Source: Novosphingobium jiangmenense (GTDB taxonomy: Bacteria; Pseudomonadota; Alphaproteobacteria; Sphingomonadales; Sphingomonadaceae). Taken from it: DNA of 64,000 bases. Both the position numbers and the translations under genes were made by a program. Under the pieces are notes generated by a model, which was given only the letters and a program-made list of their open reading frames with translations, was not told the origin of the DNA and did no database searches. The stretch covers positions 307,665 through 371,664 of the forward strand of contig NZ_JADQDC010000003.1 of assembly GCF_015694345.1 (NCBI RefSeq), given 5' to 3'. Positions within the stretch are counted from its first letter, which is position 1; the number at the start of each line of letters is the position of its first letter. Positions 47,528-56,685 of the stretch are shown piece by piece.

Positions 47528-47615
47528 AATGCACCACAGCTTGCCTGATGACGCGCGCGCGGCTAATCGCCCGGCTTTCCTGTTGCGGGGACACCCTGAA
47601 TTGACCGTCGAAGCC

Positions 47616-47954
47616 ATGCCTCTTTCCACCGAACTGCCCAGCGGCCAGCTCCAGTTGACGCGTGCCGCCGATCGTTCGGACAAGCCGCACCTGCCGGTGC
47701 GCGGAGACCTTGCGCACATCGGCCTCGCCGGAAAGTACTTCGTGCCGCACTACGCGGTGCCGATGGCCCATGGCGTCAAGGCGGACACGGTCCTGCGCGC
47801 CGCCGGAAAGCCCGATGCGGCTGATCTGCGCCCGCTGGCCGCAGGCGAAGTGTTCGACGTGCTCGATATGGCAGGCGGCTGGGCCTGGGGTCAGGCCAAG
47901 GCCGACCTGCTCGTCGGCTATGTCGAGATGAGCCAGCTGGAAGTGGTCAAGTGA
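47616..47954 (+). CDS. SH3-domain protein
   Basis: This 112-aa protein shows a bacterial SH3-like fold: RGDLAHIGLAGKYFVPHYAV, then AAGEVFDVLDMAGGWAWGQ and LLVGYVEMSQLEVV. It resembles the SH3 modules that precede NlpC/P60 peptidase domains, but no catalytic Cys/His domain follows. The frame is open upstream to ATG 47529, one base after the aminopeptidase stop, which is an alternative start. Its stop overlaps argC by 4 bp. Confidence 0.65.
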   Translation: MPLSTELPSGQLQLTRAADRSDKPHLPVRGDLAHIGLAGKYFVPHYAVPMAHGVKADTVLRAAGKPDAADLRPLAAGEVFDVLDMAGGWAWGQAKADLLVGYVEMSQLEVVK

Positions 47955-48880
47955 CCACCTCGGTCTTCATCGACGGCGCCGCCGGCACCACCGGCCTCGA
48001 GATCGCCGAACGCCTCGCCGGTCGCAGCGAATTCACCCTGATCGCGCTCGACGATGCCCGCCGCAAGGACGATTCCGCCCGCGCCGAGGCGATCAACGAT
48101 GCCGACGTCGTGATCCTGTGCCTGCCCGACGATGCCGCACGCGATGCCGTGGCGATGATCCGCAACGATCGCACCAAAGTTATCGACGCCTCCACTGCGC
48201 ACCGCGTTGCCGATGGCTGGACTTACGGCTTCCCCGAAATCGTCGGCCGCGAAACCGTGGCCAATGCCAAGCGGGTGTCGAACCCCGGCTGCTATCCCAC
48301 CGGCTTCATCGGCCTGCTCGCGCCGCTGGTCCACAACGGCCTGCTGCCCGCCGCCTGGCCCTACAGCTGCAATGCCGTCTCGGGCTATTCCGGCGGCGGC
48401 AAGGCGCTCATCGGCCGCTTCGAGGAAGACACCGACATCGCCTGGCGCGGCTACGGCCTGACCTTCGGCCACAAGCACGTGCCCGAAATGCAGCGCTACA
48501 CCGGCACTGCCATCGCCCCGCTGTTCAGCCCCGCCGTGGTCAATGCCCATCGCGGCATGGTCGTCGAAATCCCGCTGCCCCTGGGCGTCATGCCCGGCAA
48601 CGTCCCCGCAGAGCTGCTCCGCGCCGCGCTGACGCAGTTCTATGATGGTTCGCCAATCGTCACCGTCGCACAAGAGCTTCCCGCCGATGGCGAGATGCTG
48701 ATGCGCGCCTCGATGGAGCCGTGGGACGGCCTCGCCCTTCACGTCATGGGCAGCGCCGATGGCGAACAGGCCCGTCTCGTCGCGGTGCTCGACAATCTCG
48801 GCAAGGGCGCCAGCGGCGCTGCCGTGCAGACGCTCAACCTGATGGCCGGTCTCGACGAGACGGCAGGGCTGCGGCTCTAG
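47951..48880 (+). CDS. argC: N-acetyl-gamma-glutamyl-phosphate reductase (type 2)
   Basis: This 309-aa NADPH enzyme of arginine synthesis belongs to the shorter class 2. Visible are the cofactor motif FIDGAAGTTGLEIAERLAGR, the catalytic Cys in RVSNPGCYPTGFIGLLAPLV, and FGHKHVPEMQRYTG. The GTG start overlaps the SH3 gene (GTGA). A terminator follows the stop. No other arg genes are in the window, apart from argS. Confidence 0.95.
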   Translation: MTTSVFIDGAAGTTGLEIAERLAGRSEFTLIALDDARRKDDSARAEAINDADVVILCLPDDAARDAVAMIRNDRTKVIDASTAHRVADGWTYGFPEIVGRETVANAKRVSNPGCYPTGFIGLLAPLVHNGLLPAAWPYSCNAVSGYSGGGKALIGRFEEDTDIAWRGYGLTFGHKHVPEMQRYTGTAIAPLFSPAVVNAHRGMVVEIPLPLGVMPGNVPAELLRAALTQFYDGSPIVTVAQELPADGEMLMRASMEPWDGLALHVMGSADGEQARLVAVLDNLGKGASGAAVQTLNLMAGLDETAGLRL

Positions 48881-48906
48881 AGCGATCCAGTCACCGAAGC
48901 TTGCAG

Positions 48907-48934
48907 GCGCCTCCGCGAAAGCGGGGGCGTTTTT
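48907..48934 (+). terminator. Rho-independent terminator after argC
   Basis: A 10-bp GC-rich stem, GCGCCTCCGC with GCGGGGGCGT (two G-T pairs), closes a GAAA loop and is followed by TTTT. It lies 27 bp past the argC stop. Confidence 0.85.
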
Positions 48935-48953
48935 GCATGTGCCTTCGCGACAT

Positions 48954-48989
48954 CAAAAAAAGGGGGCAGCATCTTGCGATGCTGCCCCC
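48954..48989 (-). terminator. Rho-independent terminator after the TonB receptor gene
   Basis: GGGGGCAGCATC and GATGCTGCCCCC form a perfect 12-bp stem with a 4-base loop. On the minus strand it is followed by eight T. It ends the receptor gene at 49012. Confidence 0.92.
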
Positions 48990-49011
48990 AGTCGGACACG
49001 TGGCACCAGGT

Positions 49012-52000
49012 TTAGAAATCGGCCTGGAAGCCAACCTTGAAGTACCGTCCCAGGATGCCTTGGCCGCCCTGGATCGGGTTGTAGAGGTATGCGCCATAGG
49101 TCACGACATCGACCGGCGGCATCTTGTCGAACAGGTTCAGCGCGGTGAGCGACAGCGTGAAGCGGTCGTTGACCTTGAAGCGCGTCTGCAGGTCGAAGGT
49201 GATGTAGCGCGGCACGTCGCAGCCCGAGGGGCTGTAGCCGGGGTTCAGGCCGCAGTCCTTGTAGCCGGTGCCCTGGTCGACTGCCGAGAGATTGTAGCCA
49301 CCGAAGTAGTTGAGGGTGGTGTTGATCTCGAGGTTGTCGTCGAACTGCACACCGTTCAGCCAGTAGCCGTGCCACTTCGGCGTGCCCGAACCTGCCGTCA
49401 GGTTGAAGTTGCCGAGCGTGCCGTCATAGCGCTCGACCCCGCCACCGCTCGCCGTCAGGTCCGATTCCAGCTTGATGATGTAGCTGGCTTCGAGATGGCT
49501 GGTGAAGCGGATGTTGTCGGTCAGGTTGACGCGACCGTCGATCTGGAAGTCCAGACCCGACACGCGCTGCGTGTTGGCGTTGATCAGCTGCGACTGGACG
49601 AAGGCGATGCGCGGCGTCGCGTTCGGGAAGTCGGGGCTGACCGCGTCCGGGATCACCGTATAGCCTGCCGGAATCGGCTGTCCGGCGTAGTACGCCAGCA
49701 GCGCCGGCGAGTTCGACGGCTGGGCAATCACCCCGGTCTTCTTGATGTTGTAGTAGTCGACCGAGATGCTGAAGTTGCGGACCGGTTCGAACAGGATGCC
49801 CGCCGTGAAGCTGCGCGAACGCTCCGGCTTCAGGTTCGGCGAGGCCAGCGTGGTCTGGCCGTAGGAGCCCGAGCGGATGTAGGTCGGGCAATCGCTGAAC
49901 GTGGCGACCGTGCAGCCGTACTGGCTGAGGTAGGCATCGTTGAACGCCGCCGAGGTGTTGGTCACGAACCCGGTGGTCGGCAGGGCGTTGGCCTCACCGA
50001 ACGACGGGATGCGGAAACCCTTCGACCACGTGCCGCGGATCAGCAGCTGGTCGATCGGCTTGAACTTGATGCCGGCCTTGGGGCTGAAGGCGTTCTGGCC
50101 GCTCGAGTACTTGTCGTAGCGCCCTGCGAGGTTGACTTCGACCTGCTCCAGGATCGGCGCGTTGACTTCGGCAAAGCCCGAATAGACCCAGCGGCTGCCC
50201 TTGGTGCCGAAGGCATTGAGGGTGAAGTAGCGCTGCGTCGGGCCGAAGGTGTCGGGGTTGCCCGAAGGCGCGTCGACCGCTTCGTAACGTGCGCCGGCAC
50301 CGACGGCGACCTGCAGCTTGCCACCCGGCAGTTCCATCAGGTCCGCGCCGAGCGTGCCCTGGAACTGCACCTGATCCGACGTGGCGTTCAGGATCTGCGT
50401 CGGGCGCAGGAAGTCGTTCTGGGCCTGCGTGTTCTGCGTCGGATCGACGAAGTTGTAGGTGCCACGAGCGACTGCGGTCAGCAGGTTGGCGATGTAGACA
50501 TAGCCTTCCTGGCGACGGCGCAGGTCGTCATGCATCGCGGTCGCGCCGAAGTCGAAGTTGATGGTGTCGGTCAGGTCGCCCTTGATGCCGATCGCACCAC
50601 GATAGGCGCGGTTGCGCGTCTCGTTGAAGGTCGGGCGATCGAACAGGCGGCCCTGGATGCGCGCCAGCTGGCCGGCAGCGGCGAACGGGTTGTTCGGGTT
50701 GAGCGTGCCGTTGGTGGCATTGCAACCCGTGTTGAGTCCGCTCGCATCGCCAACGCCGTTTGCGCAGACGAAGACCGGCAGGGTCAGCGCGAACGAGCCG
50801 GGCGCACGGGTGGCGGCATTGTTCGAGGTCGAGAAGCCGGGGAACAGGATGCCGGCGTTGGAATTGCGCGCGACCTGTTCCGGCAGGCCGGTGTACGAGG
50901 ACTTGCTCTGCAGGAAGTTGAACTCGGCGTAGGCCTCGATGCTGTCGTTGAGCTGGCCGGTGACGCGTGCGGAGACGCCCCAGCGCTCGATGTCCGGCTG
51001 GATCACGCCATACTTGCGGGTGAGGTCGACGGTGCAGGTCTGCAGCGGCGCGGCGGCGCTTGCAGCAAGCTGGGCCGGGGTCAGCGTGTAGGGGCTGTCG
51101 CAGCCGACGGTGTTGAGCAGCTGGAAACGGCCCAGCGCGGTCGTGTTGGTCGCGTCATAGGGACGGACGATCAGCGGACCGGTGAAGCCGGTGTAGCTGG
51201 TGGCCGTGGGCGAGTTGAGGCGGTCGTCGCTGCCGCAATCGCCATCGGGCGAGCACACGCCGGTCTGGTTGTCGGTGTTGAACGGATAGGGGCGATCGCG
51301 GTTCATGAGCTTGTTGCTCTTGTAGTAGAACCCCGAGACGTAGGCATTGTAGCCGTCCTCCTCGATGTCGCCCATGCCTGCCGTCAGCGACAGGCGGTAC
51401 TGCGAGGCGTCGCCGCGGTCGGAAATGCCGGCTTCACCGCGGGCCCGCACGCCCTTGAATTCGCGCTTGGTGATGATGTTGACCACGCCCGCGATCGCGT
51501 CGGCACCGTAGGCCGCCGAAGCACCGTCACGCAGCACCTGCACGCGGTCGACGATGTCGTCCGGGATGGTGTTGAGATCGACGAAGTTGCGCGAGCCGTC
51601 GTCGGCCAGCGGATAGTAGGCGGCGCGCAGGCCGTCGAACAGGACCAGCGTCGAGTTGGTCGAGAGGCCGCGCAGCGAGATTGCCGAGGCACCCGCGGCA
51701 AACGCACCGTTGGCGGTGAACGAGTTGGTCAGCGCCGGGCCGTTGTTGGCGGCCAGCGTCTGCAGGCCTTCCTGCACCGTGGAGATGCCGCGCTGGTCAA
51801 GGTTCTCCTGCGTCACCGTGGTAACCGGCGAGACGGTCTCGGTGTCGGTGCGGCGCAGGATCGAGCCGGTGACGACGATGGTCTGGGCATCGCCGCAGCT
51901 CGGATCGTCGGGCGTCACGCCGCAATCGACGCTCTGCGGCGCAGCCGTCGTTGCCGCATCCTGGGCGAAGGCTGCGGTGGAGATGAGCGCAAAGCCCATC

Positions 52001-52050
52001 GCCAGAGGAGTCGCGCCCGAGCGGAGCGCGGAGAGATACTTGATGTTCAC
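49012..52050 (-). CDS. TonB-dependent outer-membrane receptor
   Basis: This 1012-aa protein has a signal peptide (ALRSGATPLAMGFALISTAAFAQ) and a TonB-box-like region, GDAQTIVVTGSILRRTDTET. The plug domain contains SPVTTVTQENLDQRGISTVQ and DRVQVLRDGASAAYGADAIA. A 22-strand-type barrel follows, ending in ILGRYFKVGFQADF with a terminal Phe. Such receptors import siderophores, vitamins, glycans or peptides; the ligand cannot be told and no TonB/ExbBD or periplasmic enzymes adjoin. The start is GTG 52050, with AGAGGA upstream. Confidence 0.93.
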   Translation of the reverse strand: MNIKYLSALRSGATPLAMGFALISTAAFAQDAATTAAPQSVDCGVTPDDPSCGDAQTIVVTGSILRRTDTETVSPVTTVTQENLDQRGISTVQEGLQTLAANNGPALTNSFTANGAFAAGASAISLRGLSTNSTLVLFDGLRAAYYPLADDGSRNFVDLNTIPDDIVDRVQVLRDGASAAYGADAIAGVVNIITKREFKGVRARGEAGISDRGDASQYRLSLTAGMGDIEEDGYNAYVSGFYYKSNKLMNRDRPYPFNTDNQTGVCSPDGDCGSDDRLNSPTATSYTGFTGPLIVRPYDATNTTALGRFQLLNTVGCDSPYTLTPAQLAASAAAPLQTCTVDLTRKYGVIQPDIERWGVSARVTGQLNDSIEAYAEFNFLQSKSSYTGLPEQVARNSNAGILFPGFSTSNNAATRAPGSFALTLPVFVCANGVGDASGLNTGCNATNGTLNPNNPFAAAGQLARIQGRLFDRPTFNETRNRAYRGAIGIKGDLTDTINFDFGATAMHDDLRRRQEGYVYIANLLTAVARGTYNFVDPTQNTQAQNDFLRPTQILNATSDQVQFQGTLGADLMELPGGKLQVAVGAGARYEAVDAPSGNPDTFGPTQRYFTLNAFGTKGSRWVYSGFAEVNAPILEQVEVNLAGRYDKYSSGQNAFSPKAGIKFKPIDQLLIRGTWSKGFRIPSFGEANALPTTGFVTNTSAAFNDAYLSQYGCTVATFSDCPTYIRSGSYGQTTLASPNLKPERSRSFTAGILFEPVRNFSISVDYYNIKKTGVIAQPSNSPALLAYYAGQPIPAGYTVIPDAVSPDFPNATPRIAFVQSQLINANTQRVSGLDFQIDGRVNLTDNIRFTSHLEASYIIKLESDLTASGGGVERYDGTLGNFNLTAGSGTPKWHGYWLNGVQFDDNLEINTTLNYFGGYNLSAVDQGTGYKDCGLNPGYSPSGCDVPRYITFDLQTRFKVNDRFTLSLTALNLFDKMPPVDVVTYGAYLYNPIQGGQGILGRYFKVGFQADF

Positions 52051-52538
52051 GTGGCAGTCCTCTTGTCCTGAACGTCTGCTCCCATGACGGGAGACAGGCC
52101 CCACCACCCAGCCGCGACGCCACCGCGATTGCGGTTGGCCGGAAGCATGGGCGGAAAGGATGCGCCTGTGTGGCTAGGCCGTCGGCGCCGTTCAAACGGG
52201 AAAGCCGAGTTCCCACATTAAACGTTAGTTAGTGTTGTGTTCATGTAACAAGATACTGAAAAATATAGATTATCGCTCACTGGAAACGTTTCGTCGCAAA
52301 ATGGAAATATAAATCAACATCTTTCGTTCAGGCGCAACATAATTTCATCGGTAACGATGTTCCCGTGCCGGATCGTTCGCCGTCGCGCGGGTCGCCAAAC
52401 CGAGAGGACCGCACCGACCTCGCCGCACGCTTGAGCGGGCCTTTTGTTCCCGGAAAAATCGTCATGGCCGTCCCGTCGGCGCGCGAAGGATTTCCGGCCC
52501 GTCCGCGTTCAGGCCCGACGCTCAAGGGCGACGGACGC
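52051..52538. other. Long upstream region of the TonB receptor, with an AT-rich centre
   Basis: This is a 488-bp non-coding stretch. The part at about 52210-52340 is clearly AT-richer than the surroundings and should hold the receptor promoter; it includes the GAAACGTTTC palindrome. Open frames across it are shadows. Nothing else was recognised. Confidence 0.5.
52283..52292. promoter_or_regulatory. GAAACGTTTC palindrome, possible LacI-type operator
   Basis: A perfect 10-bp palindrome with central CG sits within TGGAAACGTTTCGTC, about 235 bp upstream of the receptor start. LacI-family operators share a central CG with A/T-rich arms of this form. The assignment is inference; no LacI gene is in the window. 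Confidence 0.3.
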
Positions 52539-52577
52539 AAAAAGGGCCCGCTCTCCGAATGGAGGCGGGCCCTTTTT
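52539..52577. terminator. Rho-independent terminator after the ferredoxin gene
   Basis: AAAAAGGGCCCGC pairs with GCGGGCCCTTTTT, and an inner CTCC/GGAG pair extends the stem. T runs occur on both strands. It serves the minus-strand ferredoxin gene ending at 52601. Confidence 0.88.
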
Positions 52578-52600
52578 CGTCGGCACGATGGCCGGGAAGA

Positions 52601-52918
52601 TCAGTCTTCCGGTGCGATCGTCACGCGCAGGCCGTCAAGCGCGATGGTCAGCTGCACCTGGCACGAAAGGCGCGAGGTCTCGTTGCGGTGGTCAGAGCTG
52701 TCGAGCAGGTCGTTCTCGTCCTCGCTCATCGGCGCAACCTTGTCGGCAAAGGCGGGGTCGATGTAGACGTGGCAGGTCGCGCACGAGCAGCAGCCGCCGC
52801 ACAGCGCCAGCAGTTCGTCGAACCCGTTGTCGCGGATCGCTTCCATCACCGAAAGGCCGGCATCGGCCTCGACCGTCTTCTCTTCACCCGCACGATTGAC
52901 AACCACGATCTTCGGCAT
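52601..52918 (-). CDS. 2Fe-2S ferredoxin (putidaredoxin/adrenodoxin type)
   Basis: This 105-aa electron carrier has cluster ligands fitting Cys40, Cys46 and Cys49 in [16 protein letters not shown] and Cys86 in RLSCQVQL, the spacing of putidaredoxin-type ferredoxins. Two extra cysteines (43 and 44) replace the usual small residues in the loop. The C-terminus [11 protein letters not shown] is typical. The partner (a P450, an oxygenase or cluster assembly) is not in the window. The ATG at 52918 follows GGAGAA. Confidence 0.93.
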   Translation of the reverse strand: MPKIVVVNRAGEEKTVEADAGLSVMEAIRDNGFDELLALCGGCCSCATCHVYIDPAFADKVAPMSEDENDLLDSSDHRNETSRLSCQVQLTIALDGLRVTIAPED

Positions 52919-53056
52919 CGTTCGTTCTCCAAATGCGGCGACGGGCAACAACGCTTGGTCCCGCGCCCCCTGTTCGCCTTTGGACCGGGCTGCTATCGCG
53001 CGATTGCGCCTTTGGCAACTGCCGATCCGGCCAGATCACGCATGCGGAGAATAAAG

Positions 53057-53674
53057 GTGGGACTGACTGCACAGGCCATTCGCGCCGGACTCGATCACAT
53101 CGCCGCCCGCAGCCCTGCCATGGCGCGAGCGATCGAACGCGTCGGCTATCCCGAACCGCGCATCCGCTCCACCGGCTACGCCACCTTGCTGCGCACCATC
53201 GTCGGCCAGCAGGTCAGCGTCGCCGCCGCCGCCTCGGTGTGGAACAAGCTCGAGGCCTTGCTGGGCGAGGACATCCCCCCGCACGATCTCCTCGCCGCCG
53301 ATTTCGATTCCCTGCGCGCCTGCGGCCTCTCCCGCCAGAAGCAGGGCTATGCCCGCTCCCTGTGCGAACTCGTCGTCTCGGGCGAACTCGATCTCGATGC
53401 GCTCCCCGCCGATGACGAGGAAGCCATTGCCGAGCTCGTCAGGATCAAGGGCATCGGCCGCTGGTCGGCAGAGATCTACCTGCTCTTCGCCGAGGGCCGC
53501 CCCGACATCTGGCCCGCCGGAGATCTCGCCGTGCAGGTCGGCCTCGGCAAGCTGCTCGGCCTTGCCGAACGGCCGAGCGAGAAGGAGACCCGCGCTCTGG
53601 CAGAGGACTGGCGCCCCCACCGCGGCGCCGCGGCAATCTTCACTTGGCATTGCTATAACAATCCGGCGCTGTAA
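53057..53674 (+). CDS. DNA-3-methyladenine glycosylase II family (AlkA-like)
   Basis: This 205-aa base-excision enzyme belongs to the HhH-GPD superfamily. It has TLLRTIVGQQVSVAAAASVW, the helix-hairpin-helix ELVRIKGIGRWSAEIYLLF, and the catalytic Asp in IWPAGDLAVQVGLGKLLG. RPHRGAAAIFTWHCY is near the end. It lacks the N-terminal domain of E. coli AlkA, as do many short bacterial homologues. GTG 53057 is chosen for its GGAG at seven bases; ATG 53042 would add five residues. Confidence 0.9.
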   Translation: MGLTAQAIRAGLDHIAARSPAMARAIERVGYPEPRIRSTGYATLLRTIVGQQVSVAAAASVWNKLEALLGEDIPPHDLLAADFDSLRACGLSRQKQGYARSLCELVVSGELDLDALPADDEEAIAELVRIKGIGRWSAEIYLLFAEGRPDIWPAGDLAVQVGLGKLLGLAERPSEKETRALAEDWRPHRGAAAIFTWHCYNNPAL

Positions 53675-53714
53675 TCTCCGTTGCTGACAATCATGTGAGC
53701 AGGGGGAGGTGCCA

Positions 53715-54518
53715 GTGGCACGCAAGACGATCTTCATCACCGGCGGCGCCTCGGGCATCGGTCGCGCCGTGGCCCGGCGCTTCGGGCAGGGCGGCTGGTT
53801 CGTCGGGATCGCCGATATCAACGAGGCCGGCATGGCCGAAACCGCCGCGCTCCTGCCAGCCGGGCAAAGCTCCTGCCACAAGCTCGACGTGCGCGACCGC
53901 GCCGCCTGGGACGAGGCTCTTGGCGCTTGCGCCAAGGCAGCGGGCGGCCAGATCGACGTCGTCTTCAACAACGCCGGCATCCCCATCGGCGGCGGCATCG
54001 TCGACCTGACGCCAGAGGAGATCGAGCGCACCCTCGACATCAACCTCAAGGGCGTGATCTTCGGCGCGCAGGCCGCCTATCCCTGGCTCAAGGCCAGCGC
54101 GCCCGGTTCGTGCCTGCTCAACACGGCGAGCGCCGCCGGGATCTACGGCTCGCCCGGCGCCTCGGTCTATTCCTGCACCAAGTTCGGGGTGAGGGCGCTT
54201 ACCGAATCTCTCGATGGCGAATGGGCGGAAGACGGCATCAAGGTGCGCAGCCTGATGCCGAGCTTCATCGAGACCCCCTTGCTCGACCATGCCCCCAACC
54301 GCGCCAGCAACGAGGACATCCGCACCCGCGTGCGCGGCGCCGGCCTCGAAATCACCCCCGTCGGCGAAGTCGCCGAAGCCGCGTGGGCCGCCGTCCATGG
54401 CGACAAGATCCACACCCTCGTCGGCAAGACCGCCCGCCGCCTCGCCTTCGCCTCGCGCTGGATGCCGGGAGCGCTGCGCAAGCAGATGCGCTCGTCAGAG
54501 CGGCCGCTGGGGAAGTAG
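53715..54518 (+). CDS. SDR family oxidoreductase
   Basis: This 267-aa classical short-chain dehydrogenase has the cofactor motif TGGASGIGRAVARRF, NNAG in VVFNNAGIPIGGG, the catalytic Ser in LLNTASAAGIYGSPGAS and YxxxK in VYSCTKFGVRAL. The C-terminal ends in basic residues (SRWMPGALRKQMRSSERPLG) that could touch the membrane. The substrate is unknown. GTG 53715 has GGAGG five bases upstream; GTG 53709 is possible. It lies 40 bp after the glycosylase gene. Confidence 0.88.
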   Translation: MARKTIFITGGASGIGRAVARRFGQGGWFVGIADINEAGMAETAALLPAGQSSCHKLDVRDRAAWDEALGACAKAAGGQIDVVFNNAGIPIGGGIVDLTPEEIERTLDINLKGVIFGAQAAYPWLKASAPGSCLLNTASAAGIYGSPGASVYSCTKFGVRALTESLDGEWAEDGIKVRSLMPSFIETPLLDHAPNRASNEDIRTRVRGAGLEITPVGEVAEAAWAAVHGDKIHTLVGKTARRLAFASRWMPGALRKQMRSSERPLGK

Positions 54519-54538
54519 CGGCGCCCTGCCGCACCCCC

Positions 54539-55024
54539 TCAATGCGAAGTCCGCTTCGCCCGCTTGATCGTCCCGGAAAAGCTCAGCACCGCTTCCTCGC
54601 GGCCATCCTCGCCCGTGCGCAGCACCGTGCCTCGCGCAAACACCAGACTGCCGCCCGCCCGCACGCATTCCCCGCGCGCGGTCAGCAAATCCCCGGCCTG
54701 TGCGCCACTGACGAATTCGCAGTTCATCGTCACCGTCACCCCGTTCACTTCGTCCCCGCCGGAAGCGGCGACCATGAACAGCGAGAAGTCGGCAAAGGTC
54801 ATCAGCGATCCGCCGTGGACGATGCCATGCCCGTTGAGGTTCTTCGCCTCGGGCCTGAACCCGGTGACGATGCCGCGCTCGTCCCGCTTGACGTAGAACG
54901 GCCCGGTGCCGTCCTCGAACGGATCCTTGCCCGACCACTTCCACCAGCCGGCCCATGGGCCATCGCTGACCTGTTCGAAGTTGCCCCGGATCGGAGCAGC
55001 GGAAGATACGTCTGAAGTGCTCAT
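54539..55024 (-). CDS. PaaI-family thioesterase (hotdog fold)
   Basis: This 161-aa acyl-CoA thioesterase-like protein has the PaaI/YdiI signature NGHGIVHGGSLMTFADFSLF, the strand VTVTMNCEFVSGAQAGDLL and GSLVFARGTVLRTGEDGREE. The substrate acyl-CoA is unknown. The ATG at 55024 is chosen over an upstream in-frame start. It lies 34 bp after the flavoprotein gene on the minus strand and may belong to the folE transcript. Confidence 0.85.
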   Translation of the reverse strand: MSTSDVSSAAPIRGNFEQVSDGPWAGWWKWSGKDPFEDGTGPFYVKRDERGIVTGFRPEAKNLNGHGIVHGGSLMTFADFSLFMVAASGGDEVNGVTVTMNCEFVSGAQAGDLLTARGECVRAGGSLVFARGTVLRTGEDGREEAVLSFSGTIKRAKRTSH

Positions 55025-55058
55025 GGCCGCTCTCTTAAGCGGACGCTTGAACGGCTGT

Positions 55059-56033
55059 CTAGGCCACTTCCTCACGCTCGCGCGCCATCATCCGCGTCGC
55101 CAGCGTCCGCCCGGAAATCCACGCGTTCTCCACGCGCGGGCCGAGCAGCCAGTCGCCGCACACGCCGATCTTCGATTGCGCACTCCACAGCGCGCCAAGG
55201 TTGCTCCCGGTCGACATGGCATAGCGCCAGCGGTGCGCCGAAGCGGTGACCGGCTGGGGCAGAGCTTCGCCCAGAGCCTCGCCCAATGCCGCCAGCAGCG
55301 CTGCGGCAACCTGCTCCACGCTGTCGTCGATATGCTGCATCGACCAGTGCGGGCTGGCCTGTACCACCCAGGTCTCCGGCCCCTTCCGGCCCGGCTTGGC
55401 GCCATTGCGCGCGGCCCAGCTGATCAGGCCTTCCTCGCGCACGGTGTCGGCCTTGGTCGGCAGCCGCTCGGAGAACGCGAACATCCCCGTCCAGCACGGC
55501 TGCGACCGCGCCGCCAGAGCCGTTGCCGCCAGCGACAGGTCGTGCAGGGCGACGATTGCCGAGGCCTGTTCCGGCGGGATCGAGACCACCACCGCATCGA
55601 AGGGCCCCGCCTGCATCCGCTCGCCATCGGCGCTTTCGCCGGTCAGGAACCACTGCCCCTCGCGCCGCACCAGCCCGCGCACGTGCCAGCCGAAGCGCAC
55701 GTCATGCTGGTCGGCCATCTCCTTGATCACCGCGTTCATCGTCGGCACGCCGACCCACGCGCCGGTTCCGGCAGCGGGCCAGGGCGCCGCCACCCCGCAC
55801 GCCGACCAGCGCGCCACTTGCGCCATGAACGCCGGATCGCGCACCGTGAAGTACTGCGCGCCGTGATCGAAGTGGGCATCGCCCAGCGGCGTCGTCATGC
55901 GCCGGGTCGACATGCGCCCGCCGGGACCGCGCCCCTTGTCATAGAGCGAGACACTATGGCCCGAACGGACAAGCTGGGACGCGCAGGAAAGGCCGGACAT
56001 CCCTGCGCCGACAATGGCAACGTGCATCTTCAT
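55059..56033 (-). CDS. FAD-dependent amine oxidase/renalase-like protein
   Basis: This 324-aa flavoprotein has the dinucleotide motif VAIVGAGMSGLSCASQLVRS and the second FAD segment GPGGRMSTRR, followed by the region around HFDHGAQYFTVRDP, which is typical of renalase-like proteins. The C-terminal FAD contact is IGVCGDWLLGPRVENAWISG. Members oxidise isomeric NAD(P)H or amines; the role here is not known. ATG 56033 or 56027 may be the start. It follows folE by 16 bp. Confidence 0.83.
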   Translation of the reverse strand: MKMHVAIVGAGMSGLSCASQLVRSGHSVSLYDKGRGPGGRMSTRRMTTPLGDAHFDHGAQYFTVRDPAFMAQVARWSACGVAAPWPAAGTGAWVGVPTMNAVIKEMADQHDVRFGWHVRGLVRREGQWFLTGESADGERMQAGPFDAVVVSIPPEQASAIVALHDLSLAATALAARSQPCWTGMFAFSERLPTKADTVREEGLISWAARNGAKPGRKGPETWVVQASPHWSMQHIDDSVEQVAAALLAALGEALGEALPQPVTASAHRWRYAMSTGSNLGALWSAQSKIGVCGDWLLGPRVENAWISGRTLATRMMAREREEVA

Positions 56034-56049
56034 CGGTTTTTGCGGAGGC

Positions 56050-56685
56050 TCAGCCACGTCCCATCAACGCCAGGACTTCCTTGCGGCTGCTGGCATCGTC
56101 GAGGAAGCAGCCGAGCATCCGGCTCGTCACCATCCCCACGCCATGAGTCCTGACCCCCCGTCCGGTCATGCAGCCATGCTGCGCCTCGATCACCACCGCC
56201 ACACCCTGCGGCTGGAGGTTGTCCCAGATGCACTTGGCCACTTCCGCCGTCAGCCGCTCCTGCACCTGCAACCGGCTGGCAAAGCCGTGCAGCACGCGCG
56301 CCAGCTTCGAGATGCCGACCACGCGATCCTTGGGCAGGTAGGCGATCGATGCCGTGCCGATGATCGGCGCCATGTGATGCTCGCAATGGCTCTGGAACGG
56401 AATGTCGCGCAGCAGCACGACCTCGTCATAGCCGCCCACTTCCTCGAACGTGCGCGAAAGGTGCAGGCCGGGATCTTCGGCATAGCCGCGGCAATATTCG
56501 CGCCAGGCCCGCGCCACGCGCTTGGGCGTGTCGAGCAGGCCCTCGCGCTCCGGCTCGTCGCCCGACCAGCGGATCAGCGTGCGGATCGCATCTTCGACCT
56601 CGGCCGGGACGATGAGCTTGCCATCCTCGCCGATCACGTCCGCCATGCCCGAAGAGGCGGCGAGGGTGGGGGAAAGGACATTCAT
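56050..56685 (-). CDS. folE: GTP cyclohydrolase I
   Basis: This 211-aa enzyme opens GTP to dihydroneopterin triphosphate, the first step to folate and pterins. The zinc ligands are in PFQSHCEHHMAPIIG (Cys, His) and AQHGCMTGRGVR (Cys). Family stretches LLDTPKRVARAWREYCRGY, KLARVLHGFASRLQVQERLT and RTHGVGMVTSRMLG are present. The ATG at 56685 follows GGAG. Divergent from the LOV-HTH gene, with 131 bp between. Confidence 0.95.
   Translation of the reverse strand: MNVLSPTLAASSGMADVIGEDGKLIVPAEVEDAIRTLIRWSGDEPEREGLLDTPKRVARAWREYCRGYAEDPGLHLSRTFEEVGGYDEVVLLRDIPFQSHCEHHMAPIIGTASIAYLPKDRVVGISKLARVLHGFASRLQVQERLTAEVAKCIWDNLQPQGVAVVIEAQHGCMTGRGVRTHGVGMVTSRMLGCFLDDASSRKEVLALMGRG

Noticed and set aside
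48721..52071. 1116-aa open frame on the plus strand
   Set aside because: It mirrors the TonB receptor gene; the translation is Arg/Val/Gly-rich without motifs.
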